From: Raphanus sativus
Lineage: Eukaryota > Streptophyta > Magnoliopsida > Brassicales > Brassicaceae
NCBI RefSeq assembly: GCF_000801105.2
Contig: NC_079515.1
Location: 16,446,307-16,510,306, forward strand
DNA: 64,000 nt
Direction of reading: 5' to 3'
Positions 1-11,500 of the stretch are shown here, in pieces. Within the stretch, counting starts at the first letter, position 1, and every line of letters begins with the position of its first letter. The position numbers and the translations under genes were made by a program. Under the pieces are notes generated by a model. That model was given only the letters and a program-made list of their open reading frames with translations, did not search any database and was not told where the DNA came from.

Positions 1-143
1 ATAGAGGAATCCTATTTCTTCCTCTATAAATAGAAGAAAATATAGCAATCTCTATTTTAGAGGAAGAAATAGAGTATGGTTGGAGTGATTTTGGTTTTAA
101 ATGCTATTATAGAGGCAAATATAGAGAAGGGTTGGAGATGCTC
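1..143. repeat. Right part of a MITE-like palindromic element cut by the window edge
   Basis: Repeated tata-gag words (ctctatttt, agaggaaga, tatagagaa) lie in both orientations and the stretch ends in ggttggagatgctc. Its reverse complement, GAGCATCTCCAACC, is a common terminus of plant non-autonomous DNA elements. The left end is outside the window, so family and TSD cannot be judged. Confidence 0.4.
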
Positions 144-248
144 GTTGCCACTTTAGATTTTTTTTTATAGAAAATCCACTTGATCACTTTTATCATATAC
201 TCCACTCCTTTTCATATGTAAGGAGAATATTAAAGATCTTCAATGCTA

Positions 249-509
249 CTCCCTCCGTTTCTTAAAGAGTGTCGTTGTGACATTTTTCACACAGATTAAG
301 AAAGTTGTTGAAATATATGTAAGTTGTAATTAATTATATTTCTTTGACCAATAGTATTTTAGATAAATAAAATTATTTATAAAATCAATGCAGTTTGCAA
401 TTAATTTTCAGCTAAAAGTTAGTATAATTTACATTGGAATTGTAAAGTGACACTCTTTGTGTAACAAGAAAATGAGTTCAGAGTGACACTTATTATGAAA
501 CAGAGGGAG
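249..509. mobile_element. Stowaway-like (Tc1/mariner) MITE, 261 bp
   Basis: It begins CTCCCTCCGTTTC and ends GAAACAGAGGGAG, an inverted terminal repeat with one mismatch, and is flanked on both sides by TA (247-248 and 510-511). CTCCCTCCGT ends with a TA duplication are typical of Stowaway-type elements. There is no coding capacity. If the TBL38-like gene continues leftwards, this copy lies inside its first intron. Confidence 0.8.
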
Positions 510-511
510 TA

Positions 512-830
512 TGTTTTTGTACAACCACGCTTACGGTTTACCAAACAAAGTACATATATACATATCAACACTAACTTCTAATAAATGTACAATACATAAC
601 GCACATAGTAAAATTCCATTTATTCAAATAACAATTTTTTAGTAAAACAGTTTCGTACTAAATAAGAGAAAAGTTCTAAATAATGCATGCAATGAGAATT
701 TAGAAATACCCACCGATCAAATTCTTGTGAACTATATTGGTTAGCTAAAGTTTAATGTTTTATCTTTGATAACTCAAGTTTAATGTTTCTTTATTAAGTT
801 GGATATATTACTGTATAGTTAAGTAGAGAC
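512..830 (-). other. AT-rich stretch, possible first intron of the TBL38-like gene
   Basis: No coding signature was seen on either strand. The stretch directly follows a good splice donor of the TBL38-like exon (minus strand, GT at 829-830). It may be intron sequence leading to exons left of the window, or non-genic DNA after a truncation. Confidence 0.35.
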
Positions 831-1171
831 CTTGGGATGGTGCAAGATTCAGGTTGCCATGAGTACTTGAGGAATTGTTTGTCTGGTCGACCGAACTTGA
901 GACAGTCAAACTCGCCGTCGATGAATGGACACGAGGACGAATCATAGAAAGGATAGGAAGCATCGAAGACCCATCGGCCTTGGAACAAGTTACATCCACT
1001 CCTCTGCTTCTTCCCTCTCAGCGACGACATCCCACCGTCCGCCGTGCTGTTGCGGTGGTTGGTGTTCACGAGGAATGTATTGTCGGAAGCCAAAGCCTGC
1101 TCGAGTCCCGACAAGATTGCGACTGATAGAAGTGGAAGAAAAAGAAGGAGAGAGATGAAGTTGAAACCCAT
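831..1171 (-). CDS. TBL38: TRICHOME BIREFRINGENCE-LIKE protein, first exon (TBL38-like), partial
   Basis: TBL proteins are Golgi type II membrane enzymes of the PC-esterase family, most of which add O-acetyl groups to cell-wall polysaccharides. The exon encodes an N-terminal signal anchor ([20 protein letters not shown]), a short spacer, and the TBL/PMR5-N domain with its spaced cysteines: [29 protein letters not shown] and [15 protein letters not shown]. The last codon is split at an AAG|GTCTCT donor, as expected before the next conserved residue of the family. The catalytic GDS and DxxH exons are absent: they lie left of base 1 or are lost. The ATG at 1171 is the first in frame and starts the hydrophobic segment. 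The neighbour order with the SNARE, L34 and papain genes fits At1g29050 (TBL38). Family is certain; the exact orthologue is inferred from memory and synteny. Confidence 0.8.
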
Positions 1172-1237
1172 CTTTTTTTTTTAAACAAAAATCTAAGGTT
1201 TTGGGTTTTTGTGACGAAGCTTGCTGATGGGTTCAAG

Positions 1238-1245
1238 CTTATATA
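1238..1245 (-). promoter_or_regulatory. Probable TATA box of the TBL38-like gene
   Basis: TATATAAG on the minus strand, about 67 bp upstream of the ATG at 1171, is the usual position for a plant TATA box plus a short leader. The retroposon insertion point at 1333 is less than 100 bp further upstream. Confidence 0.55.
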
Positions 1246-1315
1246 CACATATTTCTGTACGTATATATACATATATAATTATACCGATACAATGTTTATA
1301 TACATTCCTTACTTT

Positions 1316-2684
1316 GCTTCGACATATTCCTTTTTTTGTCCCACAAACAATTATATTAAATTTAAAACGAGTTTAAACGATTACATCCGAAACTAAACTC
1401 CACGATAACAAATAATAACCGGAAGGATCCTCGACGGTTTGAAGAACAACATAAAACAGAACACTAAAACATGGGATAACAAAGCTAACGAGAGAGTCTT
1501 GCTCCAACAATTGGAGAACCGTGGGAAGCATTTGTTGTGTCCCTGAATAGGTTACTACCACGAGCATGAAATAGTCGCACGCGACGTTGATTAAACCAAA
1601 CGGCAAAGTTTGGAAGGAGGTGGGGCGAGCATGAACAGCTCTAACTCCGACACCAAGGATCTCCGAAGAGACTAGGTGAAGCTGTGATGGATGCACAAAT
1701 AATGGCAATTTAAACACAACATCACAGCTTTGGGCTAGGTGAACCCTTTGCACTGAGGTGCAACTACAGACCGTGGACAGACATGATGCTTTGGAGGAGG
1801 AATGATGGTTCAAGTTTATAACAATCAGCAAGTTTAAGCTCCATAAATGGTTTTGGTTCAAACCAAAGCATGTCTTGGTTGAGTACCAACGACTCTCGGA
1901 AGGGACTGGAGTAACGAGGGAACGCGGCGGAGGTGAGGTGATGCTCTTGACGATCAACCATGAGGGAATGCAAACTGAGATCCAGCTGAGAAAGTGAACT
2001 CCGATATTACCGTATCGGGATCCATAGCTCTTGTCGAGACCTGAACTAAGTCGCAATCCCATTGCAACACAACGAAAACTCATATCAAGAGATTTGACGG
2101 GGTTGATTTGGCTGAGAGAATGCATGACCAGCGGTTCACAGAGTTGAGATGGGAAGAGACGGGATAGAGAGACGCTTCAGTTACACATAATCCCCCAGAT
2201 CCGGTGAGCCCATGCTCAGGATGAGTAGATCTGGTGGTTCTGTTTTCATAGAGAGGAGCAGCGTCGAAGGGTGGAGTAGGTTGGACGATGACTCTTACGT
2301 ACGGCGAGAGAGGTTGTAAAATCTCAATGGAAGTACAGTCAGGAGGGTCCGGCGGGTCCGGCAATAGAAGTTGCTCCGGTGAGAGAGAACCATCATTGAG
2401 TCGCAGGAGCACGGAGGAGCTGGTGACAAACCGCAAAGAGACAACCCTTATATAGCTTGAACTTTTAGATCTGGTGGTCGAATGATGTTTGAAAACGAGC
2501 TCCGGTAGATCCAGCTTTACTGGTGGGGAAGGACAGCTCGACTGCGACAGCCTTCTGACCCGAGGAATGGAGTGGTGGTCGGAAGCAAGTGAGTTGACGG
2601 CGTAACAGGTCTCGTCGGGAGAGATAGCCATCGTCGGGAGGAGCGAGATTCTTCGGTAGGTCGTGGAGCTTCGACATATTCCTT
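1316..2684 (-). mobile_element. 1.3-kb retroposon with 17-bp target-site duplication
   Basis: The 17-mer gcttcgacatattcctt occurs at 1316-1332 and again at 2668-2684. Just inside the left copy is a T run (to 1337), which is a short poly(A) tail on the minus strand. A long imperfect TSD-length repeat plus poly(A) is the signature of LINE-machinery insertion. The body (1333-2667) is richer in G and C than its surroundings and carries two overlapping open frames. No reverse transcriptase is present, so it is non-autonomous: either a LINE-derived element or a retroposed transcript. Confidence 0.75.
1373..2631 (-). CDS. Two overlapping ORFs of unknown function inside the retroposon
   Basis: The upstream frame (2631 to 2080, 183 codons, starting MAISPDETCYAVNSLASDHH) is Ser/Pro-rich and holds a PDPPDPPD stretch. 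The downstream frame (2125 to 1373, 250 codons) overlaps its end by 46 bases in another frame and ends in hydrophobic segments. I recognise no domain in either. A proline-rich PPDPPD segment occurs near the start of some crucifer LINE transcripts, so the block may descend from a LINE 5' region. It may equally be non-coding sequence that happens to be open. Translation is not demonstrated. Confidence 0.3.
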
Positions 2685-2685
2685 A

Positions 2686-3017
2686 GGCCATCTTTAACGC
2701 GGATCTTTAGCAATAGGGTCCTTAGGAAAAAAATATAAAATTTTGGGATAGGCTATCTTTAACAAGATCTTTAACAATAGGGTCTTTAAAAAAATATAGA
2801 ATATTGGGTGGGCCCCACCAAAATAAAAGAAACCGGTCATAGAAACCACAAAATAAGGACCTATCTTTTTTCAATTCTTGAATTGTTCGTAGACCCCACC
2901 GACACGTGATGATCCGTGCTTGGTTCGCCTTTTAATTAACTTTTTTTTAATCAGACAAGAAAAAAAAAACAAAATTTAAGAAACCCATAAGAGGTTATAT
3001 GGTTAATGATGCTCTTA
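2686..3017. repeat. Candidate MITE with GAGCATC-type ends
   Basis: The left side reads ggccatctttaac, and the same theme (ggctatctttaacaagatc) recurs 60 bases on. The right side ends ggttaatgatgctc, whose reverse complement GAGCATCATTAACC resembles the left end. The body is AT-rich and non-coding. No clear TSD was found, so the borders are approximate. Confidence 0.4.
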
Positions 3018-3029
3018 CTATCTTCGACA

Positions 3030-3032
3030 AAA

Positions 3033-3067
<35 letters not shown>

Positions 3068-3093
3068 ATATATATATATATATATATATATAT
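3030..3093. repeat. (AAAT)n and (TA)n compound microsatellite
   Basis: About ten AAAT/AATA units run directly into about twelve TA units. A nominal minus-strand reading frame here is only the translation of this repeat. Confidence 0.95.
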
Positions 3094-3159
3094 TAATGGA
3101 CACAATTATGTCATTATTTAAACCGTCTCCTGGCATGGTGAACCCGGCTTTAAAGCTAA

Positions 3160-4754
3160 CTAGAATCTAACCCGTGTTAAAACGCGGATTAAAATTTAAG
3201 TTATATTTGTTTTATCAATTCAATCCAAATACTATTTTTATTTTATGTTTGATTAAATTAAATTAGAAGATATAAATGTCGATCGATTGCGTAATACGAA
3301 AAATTTAATTTTACCCGGTTATGTTACCACCATTGTGATTATTGTAATTAATTTGTTTTATTGGTGAATTGGTTAGAGTAATAGGGTTGTTATTATTATT
3401 GTTATAATATATAATGCATGTCAATTTTAGTAGAAATTTAAAACTGAATGATAACTTTTTTATTATTAATTTATTGATTTTACAATTTTAGCTAATGGAA
3501 TAAATATCATTAAGATCCATTATTATATAATATTTTGGTTCCAAAAACTCTATTATATAATGTACTATATCTTATGTGGTGTATTTGATTAATAGTTTTG
3601 TAAGATTTTTATATTATTTACATTTTAACCCTTTACCCCCAAAAAATAGTTGATTTTTTACATCCGATCTTTATTTTATTAAGTATGGAATCATGATTAA
3701 CATAAACACAATATAACGTGTTATAGAAATATTTGAATGAAATACAGTTGTTACTAAGGTGGAATGTTTAAATATAAATAAATGTACTATATACCAGGGG
3801 AAGCATTTTGATTATCTAAGTAAAAATATTTCATTTGTTATTTAATATCCCACTATTTTTGTTCACAATATGTTCAGAATTTAAATTAGTATATTAACCT
3901 AAAAAATCATATGAATAATCTAGATCTGGTCTAACATAGACTCTTTTATAGTAGATAAAAATAATGACTCTATTTTAATAGAATAGACTAGATCTTGACC
4001 AGCACAACCGTGCGTATTTTTATTTTTACATACTATAACATTTTAGTTCATATAACAAAATATCACTAAATTAATGTAATTTATATGTATTATATAAATC
4101 TAAATATCTATATTTTTGGTTTATAGTTTTATTACAATAAATTTTATAAATATTGTAAAAACTATTTTTGAGAATATTAGATAACAATACCATTTTACAT
4201 AATTTGGTTTTATTTCTAAATTTGAAATGTATATGGAATTTGAATTAAGTTGGATCTACATAATAGAGAGAAGAAATATTTTGGGATACCGTTAAAACAA
4301 CAATTGTTTTTAGAAAATTACAAAAAAGTATTTTTAAAAAGAGAAATTATAATATTTTTAGTTGGGTAAGATTGTTTTATTTGAAACAGGAATGAATATT
4401 TCTTTCTAACAAAATATTTTCAAGATCTTTATAAAATGTTTTTTTTAAAATTAATCAGTTTAAATTGTTATAATCATTAAAATATTGTAATTTTGTTCAT
4501 AAATAAAAATAATAATTTGAAACTCTAGTTATATTCTATGATAATTTAATTTAAATTAAATAAATTCTGGAAGTAAGTTTTGAAATGATTCTGAAAAGAT
4601 TTTCCTAGAATTTTCTTAAACAATATTTATGTGTATTTTAAATAAAGATATAAATATATTAAAAGATATGATGATTAAGTTATGTAAGATTTGATGATTC
4701 ATTTAAAAATATCACACATGAAAAAAGTCATGACTTCTGTTTTAGTATAATAGA
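3160..4754 (-). mobile_element. Non-autonomous Helitron, 1.6 kb, minus orientation
   Basis: Read on the minus strand it starts TCTATTATACTAAAACAGAA (4754 downward) and ends with an imperfect hairpin (CCGCG...CGGG) followed by TTAGATTCTAG (CTAG at 3160-3163). It is flanked by host A (3159) and T (4755), the A|T target used by Helitrons. No Rep/helicase or other coding region was seen inside; the body is very AT-rich. Confidence 0.7.
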
Positions 4755-5448
4755 TTATGACGTAAACTCGTATAGCGATATTGAGCTTGCCGGATAAAAA
4801 GAAATAGCTGGAATTTATGTCTAATGTCTTAAGATATGTTTCTCACAAGACTAATTAGACAATGAAGAGAACCAAAAAAAACACACACACACACATGAAT
4901 ATTAGTGTTTTTGTATTTACTATTTAGTTGCTTCAAAAAAAAAGATTTACTATTTAGATGCTCCTAGGAAGCTACATAAAGATTGCACAACTTGCTACGA
5001 TCAGCTTCCGTGTGTGTTCTTAATAATTAAATAAAAGATGTAATACTTATAATTATGGGGATTTCAGACGGACGTGACTATGTCGTTGATCCCTTTAGCA
5101 AACAAAATTTAATCATGCTTTCGAAGAAAATGACATTAAATTATATATCGTGGATGTTAAGTCCATCTCAATGATTATTTTAGTGTTAAATCAGCCTAAT
5201 TAAAAAAATTACTTAATATGAGACGAATTCATAGTAAAACATAAACTAATTAGGTATGCATCTATTTGTGGTAATATTAAATTACTAGATAATTTATGTT
5301 CATATCTAGCTTTTAATATAAATACAAACTTAGACATCGAAATTTTGTACCAAAATTTTTCGGATCTGACGGTCTACATCCACAGTACATTTTTAATAAG
5401 CGTAGGAAGTTCATGTTGAGCTTATTTGAATCTTTTAATTATTTATAA
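4755..5448. other. AT-rich spacer between two Helitrons
   Basis: A short AC microsatellite (about 4880-4895) and no convincing gene, RNA or element boundary. Confidence 0.5.
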
Positions 5449-6203
5449 CTAGGTGTTTTGCCCGCACATGCGGGCACAAATTTCTTATAAATACTTATTA
5501 GTTTATTTCTTATTAATCTAAAACCAGCATAATAAATTATTATTTATGTTTTAAATAGTTAAATCAAACATCAAAATATTTATATATGTCAAATACTTTT
5601 AATCAAAATATATACTTATTATTGTGTTAAGTTTTTTAAAACACTCATATCTTAGAGATAGTTTAGAAAATATATTTATATTTTTTGGTTGATTAATATT
5701 TAATAATAAATTGTTTTGTATCTTAATTTTTGTTTAACTTTTATAATAAAATATTGTTTTCAGATAGGCACAAAAATATATATATAGAAGAATTATATTT
5801 TTTTTGATAATTCTAAAATATTATTTTGTAATCAATTATTTAATATAGCATATAACATATAAACTTTATATCATTAAAATAAATTAGTGAATAGTTAGAA
5901 ACTAATAATAAATTAATAACCTATCTAAAAGTCTAAAACCTAATAAAAATATGATAAATAAGAAAAGCTAATATAACATATATATTTAATATTAATAAAA
6001 TAAAATTTATTTTATTTATTATATAGAATATTCATCAAGACTATTATTTTAAATTAATGATTTAGTGACTCAGCTCAAAACAAATAATACATCAATGATA
6101 ATTTAGCTTAAACTTAATAAGAATATGACAAATAAGCAAAATTACCTAAAATCATGGAGAACATGACAACTAAGCAAATTTACTTCATAAATAATAGTAT
6201 AGA
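5449..6203 (-). mobile_element. Short non-autonomous Helitron, 755 bp, minus orientation
   Basis: The minus-strand 5' end is TCTATACTATTATT (from 6203). The 3' end carries a perfect 5-bp hairpin CCCGC-ACAT-GCGGG (5461-5474) followed by an AT-rich run and CTAG (5449-5452). Flanks are A (5448) and T (6204). It is non-coding. Confidence 0.8.
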
Positions 6204-6884
6204 TAATTTTTTGGTCAAAATGTTAAAAATTATTTATTTATTTATTTATATTATTATTTATTTGTGTTAAAAATTAATTTTTATTAAACAGAAACACTTT
6301 TGAGGGTAGAAGACAAATATGAGTTTTCACCGTCGTGGGTTCACAAGTCACATGAAGAAAACACGTATGTTAGAGTGTATATATAAGATAATACATGTGT
6401 GTGAATGGCAAAGAGAACGATATTGGAAGGAAATGGAGAATATTTCACGAGTGGAAAGTGGAGCAGGTTTTGTCTTCCTAGTGACAAATCTTTTTTTTTT
6501 AATCTTTTTTATTTAGCCTGTATCTAAATTTAAATATTTAATAATTGTATATACAGACACATGAATATCATGACACAATAGCTCATAAACTGATTTTTTC
6601 ACTTTAGAATATATATTAACCACAAATATTACAAACACAATAGTACAAAGAGAAAAAAAAACAACAACAATAATCCGAATGTTTTATGGAAAGCTAAAAC
6701 TTTAGAGTTGTAAAGAAACCAAGATCTACAGGAACCATTCCTCCCGGAACCATAAACTTATTTAGCTGTGATTCAGAGTTTCATGTCTTCAAAATATTTA
6801 GATTCTTTTAATAAACAAATTTAATGACGAAAAGTGTTTTCTACTACTATTAATATATGCATTTTCTAAATGTTACAAAACCAT
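6204..6884. other. AT-rich intergenic stretch
   Basis: A 65-codon open frame at 6319-6516 has no recognisable domain and ends in a poly-T derived Phe run, so I do not call it a gene. Nothing else was seen. Confidence 0.5.
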
Positions 6885-7783
6885 ATAATTTCTTTCCTAT
6901 CTTTTTTTTGTCATCAACAACACAGACTCATATAGACTCTACACACCAAATTGGTAGCTTCGCATCCATGTGAACGACGAAAGACGATTGTTGTCTGGCA
7001 CTACGTGCTAAACGATCCGCCCTTGAATTCTCCGTCCGTGGTACATGAATGAACTGTGAGCTTTGGAAACTACTTTGTAGACTCTAATGCTGGTCACTCC
7101 TCTGGTTCTGAAACCATCTTCACTAACTGAGAACAATCAAACGTAACCTGAAACTGTCGCAAATTTTTCATACACTCCATTGCCCAAATCAAGGCCTCCA
7201 CCTCCGAGTGAAGGGGTGATAAGCTGGCTCGAACATTTCGTGCCCCCATTAGTCTTTCAAAACTTCCAAAGTGCTATACCAACCTTGCCCCGAAAAAAGA
7301 TCCTTATCCTTCCACGAACCATCTGTAAAACACCATCTCCCTGGAATTGTGATTGGATGATTTACTTGTGGCGGTAGAGATCGACGTACATCTAATTCTT
7401 GTGCCGCCGCCCACATGGTAGATTCCGTTTCCGCCAATTTTAAAGTATCTAGTGGATCCACATCCAGATTGCTAAACACCTTGTTGTTCCGTGCCTTCCA
7501 AATATACCATAATATCCATGCAAATTGATGATCATTCATCTTCGGTAAAACTCTCCAGAATAAATGATCTATATTAGCAAACAGTGCCTCCGAAGGAAAC
7601 ACATCTGGATTTGTTGGTATCTTTGATAGTGCCCATACCTGCTGAGCTGGGGGACAATCAAAGAAGACATGGTTTAGAGATTCCTCAGTATACCCACATC
7701 TATCACAACCAATATCCCCTTTCAACCCTCGGACTTTAAGATTCTTTTTGACCGCAATACACCCTAATAATTTCTTTCCTATC
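6885..7783 (-). mobile_element. 5'-truncated LINE insertion with 17-bp TSD
   Basis: ataatttctttcctatc occurs at 6885-6901 and 7767-7783. Immediately inside the left copy is a T run (6902-6910), the poly(A) tail of a minus-strand insertion. The 865-bp body is only the 3' end of a plant LINE (zinc-finger linker plus RNase H), the standard outcome of incomplete target-primed reverse transcription. Confidence 0.92.
6950..7766 (-). pseudogene. LINE ORF2 C-terminal fragment (zf-RVT linker and RNase H)
   Basis: From the insertion point the frame reads GCIAVKKNLKVRG, then a zinc-binding segment (CDRCGYTEESLNHVFFDCPP), the ILWYIWKARN motif, and the RNase H start CFTDGSWKDKDLFSGQGWY. The remaining RNase H (SEVEALIWAMECMK-like, then a D-containing strand) continues below 7249 in another frame, so at least one frameshift or stop breaks it. 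The open frame continues to 7827 only by chance, because bases beyond 7766 belong to the target. It is related to the full LINE at 13.4-20.7 kb. Confidence 0.85.
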
Positions 7784-7922
7784 AAGCAAACATAAACTTC
7801 TGCCAAGTAACCACCTCCTGTTAACAATCATATTTATATATTGCCTAATTATTTCGACACTAATACTCACGCAATATTTTCAACTTTGATTTCCTAGCTC
7901 TTGAACCAGGACAACTGTTTTA

Positions 7923-8208
7923 CACGGTAAAACCTCTATAAATTAATATTTTATAAATTAATAATTTTTATAAATTAATAAATTTTATCGGTTTCAACTT
8001 GGATCTGTTCAAAATTTAGCACAAATCAATAAAATAATAAAATAATTAAAAAGCTATGTAAATGTATGGTCTCACTAAAATTATAAATTAATAATTTATA
8101 TGTATATATATTTCATATAAATAAGAACTTATTATTATATTATTTTTTATATTCACAATGAAACTATTTTTATGCTTAACACATTAACATATTTTTGATG
8201 AGATTTAG

Positions 8209-8251
<43 letters not shown>

Positions 8252-8499
8252 AAAACCACATTTAAGTTCTATGAAATATATAATATATACAACAAATAAT
8301 ATAATATAATTAATATAATTTTCAACTATTAAAAGATAACAAGTAATGTCTATACACTGAAGTCAAATATTTTCTTATCTTTGAATTAATTATATCATAA
8401 AATAAGAAATCTAAATAAGGAAATTTTTGTAAATTAATATCTATATAAATTAATTAAATTTCAAAATACCAATATTATTAATTTATAGAAGTGCTACTG
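7923..8499. mobile_element. Emigrant/pogo-like element (Tc1/mariner), about 580 bp
   Basis: The left end holds GTAAAACCTCTATAAATTAA. The right end, reverse complemented, reads CAGTAGCACTTCTATAAATT. These match the CAGTAAAACCTCTATAAATT terminus I recall for the Arabidopsis Emigrant/Lemi family. TA dinucleotides border both sides (7921-7922, 8500-8501). The interior is AT-rich with no transposase. Confidence 0.65.
8212..8250. repeat. (TA)n microsatellite
   Basis: About 18 TA units, inside the Emigrant-like element. Confidence 0.9.
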
Positions 8500-8501
8500 T
8501 A

Positions 8502-10907
8502 TTAGTATATAAATATAAATGATCGTTCCGATATGATTTATGCTTTTATTTATCTTTATCTCTAAAATCTGAGATCCGATTTTTTGTAAAAGAAACCCAC
8601 TCGAAATGTCACTACATAATTTTAACAAAGCATGTGTCGTTATCGTTAGGAGATCCAAGCCTAATACCAATGTTACATGATATATTGTCAATGATTATAT
8701 ATTTCTTCTCGACACAATGTCCGCTCGAAAGTCAACACCATCCTAATTCAAGGGACTCGATCTGATTTCAGCAAAAGAAAGCTAAATAACTCAGTAATCC
8801 ATGATTTTAGTATTTGGATTTCTCCACTACACTACTAAGATAAAGTTACATATGTAACGTTCTCTTTTATTGAAAATATACTTGTTAATTCAAGGGAAAC
8901 AAAATTTCATGTGTATTTCTTTTGGATGGTTTATCAATTATATATTTTGGGATGTCATTCATCACAAGGCATTATAACATCGTTACCGAGTTGTTAACAA
9001 GATATTGTGAAGGAGTCTTCAACGGAAGCGTTTGCAAAAGTTGACACGTAGGGAATTTTGGATGTTTCAAGTCATTTCTTTTGTCTGCGTTATTGCCAAG
9101 TATGCTGACTTCCCAAAAAAGATTTATAAGAATTAGAGTACGTACTATGTTGTCGCTTTGTGTCACGGACAGCAGATCACGTCAGACTTTATATACGAAG
9201 GATAAAATTAGCTTTGGGGTCAGTTGTTGACAAAAAATGTAGTTTCTTTTTTTTTGAAAAAAAAATGTAGTTCAACTTCAATATGTGTAAAAGGTATAAC
9301 TTATACAACATTGTTAAGAAAAATCAAATACTTGTCATATAATACTTCACATGATTTTGTTAGCTTTTCAAGACTTTGTGAGAGGCTACCAATTTGCAAT
9401 GCCATGATTATTTTGAAGGTGTTTAATCCAGTAAAATTGAAACAATTATATAATATAACTCATAACATATATATATATACACTTTATTTTATTAATATGA
9501 TCTTGATATTTAAAACGTTAATTTGTATAATTTGTTTTAAGTTTAAGCTTTTCGTTGAAAGATATTTGTCTTTTATTTAATAATTTTATGATATAACCCA
9601 CGAATTTTTATTTTAATTAAATCTATAATATCTTTTTAACTATTTATTTTTGATGGTTAAATAAAATAGAAAAAATGTTTATAAGTTAGAATACTGAGTA
9701 TATGTTTATGTTTTAATAAATCTAATTTTGATCATATAAACTAAAATTGACAAAATGTTATATATATGGTTTTTGGCATTTATAAATCTAAAACCTAATA
9801 ATACATAAATCGAACCAAACCAAACTATATATACTTTTAATATGGTGACTAAATTTTTTAAAATAAAACATCGAAAAGCTGAAAAAACTGAACCGAGCCC
9901 TAGTATTACTCGTTAGGTTAGAAACACGGATCACAAAAATATATAGCAGAAATATGGTGAATATCTTGACATGAGGCAAAACATACCATATGTGGGATAT
10001 AGATTTTTAAAGCCAAACAGTTCAAAAAGGATCAGTGAATGGTGATATGATCTTTCAATAATCACTTTTTAACAATGTAATGACATGATAGTTCGAATAA
10101 GTATTTTAACAACTTGTTATTTTTCGAACTTTTGGGTCGAACAACTTGTTCTCTATGATAAGTTAGGAAGCCAGTTGTTTTAATATATCTCTCAACCGAT
10201 TCCAATACACTTAATTTACAAGTTCACTTTGTTCATTGCGATTGAGTAAGAGAAAATTACATACTAATCTCTTGAGAAAAAAGTAATATTTTTACTATGT
10301 AAGGAAACCATAATTGCCAACATAATTCCAGTCTTGCAATGAATTTTTCAGTTAATAAACTACTCTGGATTTATTCACTTATACAATTAATTTGGGTTGA
10401 ACTCAACTTTCGCTAACAAAACACAAATTGGGTATTATATGTGACTGATTATGTATTATCATATATTAATATAGTAGTTTACCAAAACAAAAAGTTCTCC
10501 AAGTACACTTGATGTCAAGAAAAAAAAGTTCTCCAAGTGCACCATACAAGTCCATAACATTTCGGTCAACTAAAGATACAAATGAAATAGATAGACCCGT
10601 ATAGGTCCCATGGGTCTCGTTTATTGGGTCCACACACGTTGCTCCAATGAGTGGGTTTTGGTTTGGTGGCCGAAGTTGCTTCCAGGCAATGCTAACCCGA
10701 GTTCCGTATCCCACTACCACATTCGTTTTATATATTTGGAAATTCCATGGGTTTGGTCAGAAAAAAAAGGGAAATTAATTCAATGGGTTGATCAATAACA
10801 TTTTATTTGTTTCTTAAATACATTACAATCATGAAATTGGATGAAGTGATTGGTTTGGTGTTCTTGTTATAAGATCTTATCATATGGTTAGAGGATTCGA
10901 TGGACAT
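8502..10907. other. AT-rich intergenic region without a supportable gene
   Basis: Several short open frames (for example 9224-9580) consist of low-complexity, Ile/Phe/Lys-rich translations with no domain. A duplicated 16-mer-like phrase (aaaagttctccaagt) appears near 10490 and 10525. No RNA gene or element end was identified. Confidence 0.5.
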
Positions 10908-11500
10908 AACACTATGTCAGGGCTTGGCACAATGCAAGGGAGATGATATCGAAAGCTCCAGTTGGACAAAGTTTACATCAACCTCAAGTCTTAAGTTTGG
11001 ATGACATTTGTATGGTGGATGGCTCATGGACCTCTACTGACCGTTTTACTGGAGTAGGATGGGCTTGGAAAGATAGCATGGGAAAGATCCAACTAATAGG
11101 GAGAAGAAACTTGAAGAGACGTGAATCGCCACTACACTCGGAACTTGAAGCTTTAAAATGGGCAATGAAGACAATACTGCAACACTCGGACTGCCAAAGA
11201 TTTGAAACAGATTGCGAGGATCTTATCACAATAATAATGGAACCACAGACATGGCCAACCTTCTCTACGGAGCTAGAAATGATAAACACTTTGAAAATAT
11301 GCTTTACGGATTTTTCCATCCACTACAATTCAAGAAACCAAAATGTAGTAGCTGACTCGGTAGCTAGGACTGCTCGTACTTTTCAACGTTCTCTTTGTTA
11401 CTTTGGTTGTTCTATTCCGGTATGGTTATCCAGACCACCTCAAGTTTGAGTAATAGAATGGCCAATTGATGTTTAAAAAAAAAAACACTATGTCAGGGCT
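10908..11500 (+). mobile_element. 5'-truncated LINE insertion with 17-bp TSD, plus strand
   Basis: aacactatgtcagggct is found at 10908-10924 and at 11484-11500. The right copy directly follows a poly(A) run (11474-11485). The 560-bp body encodes only the LINE RNase H domain. One or two terminal A bases are shared between tail and TSD, so the exact junction is ambiguous by that much. Confidence 0.93.
10943..11449 (+). pseudogene. LINE RNase H domain (RVT_3 type), truncated but open
   Basis: The frame encodes an RNase H-like domain: CMVDGSWTSTDRFTGVGWAW (first catalytic Asp in the VDGSW context), SELEALKWAMK (the Glu helix), FETDCEDLITII (second Asp) and RNQNVVADSVARTAR (the final conserved Asp). 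It ends at a natural stop just before the LINE 3' UTR and poly(A). The frame is intact for 168 codons, but it is the C-terminal tenth of a LINE ORF2 and has lost endonuclease and reverse transcriptase, so it cannot move by itself. The ATG used is incidental. Confidence 0.85.

Noticed and set aside
3029..3136. Minus-strand ORF 2951-3136
   Set aside because: It is only the translation of the AAAT/TA microsatellite.
5449..5474. GC-rich palindromes (here and near 44521, 51056, 63188) as CRISPR-like or terminator hairpins
   Set aside because: Each is a single hairpin next to CTAG, which is the Helitron 3' end; this is a plant genome and no spacer array exists.
9224..9580. 118-codon plus ORF
   Set aside because: AT-rich low-complexity translation with no domain, promoter or splice support.
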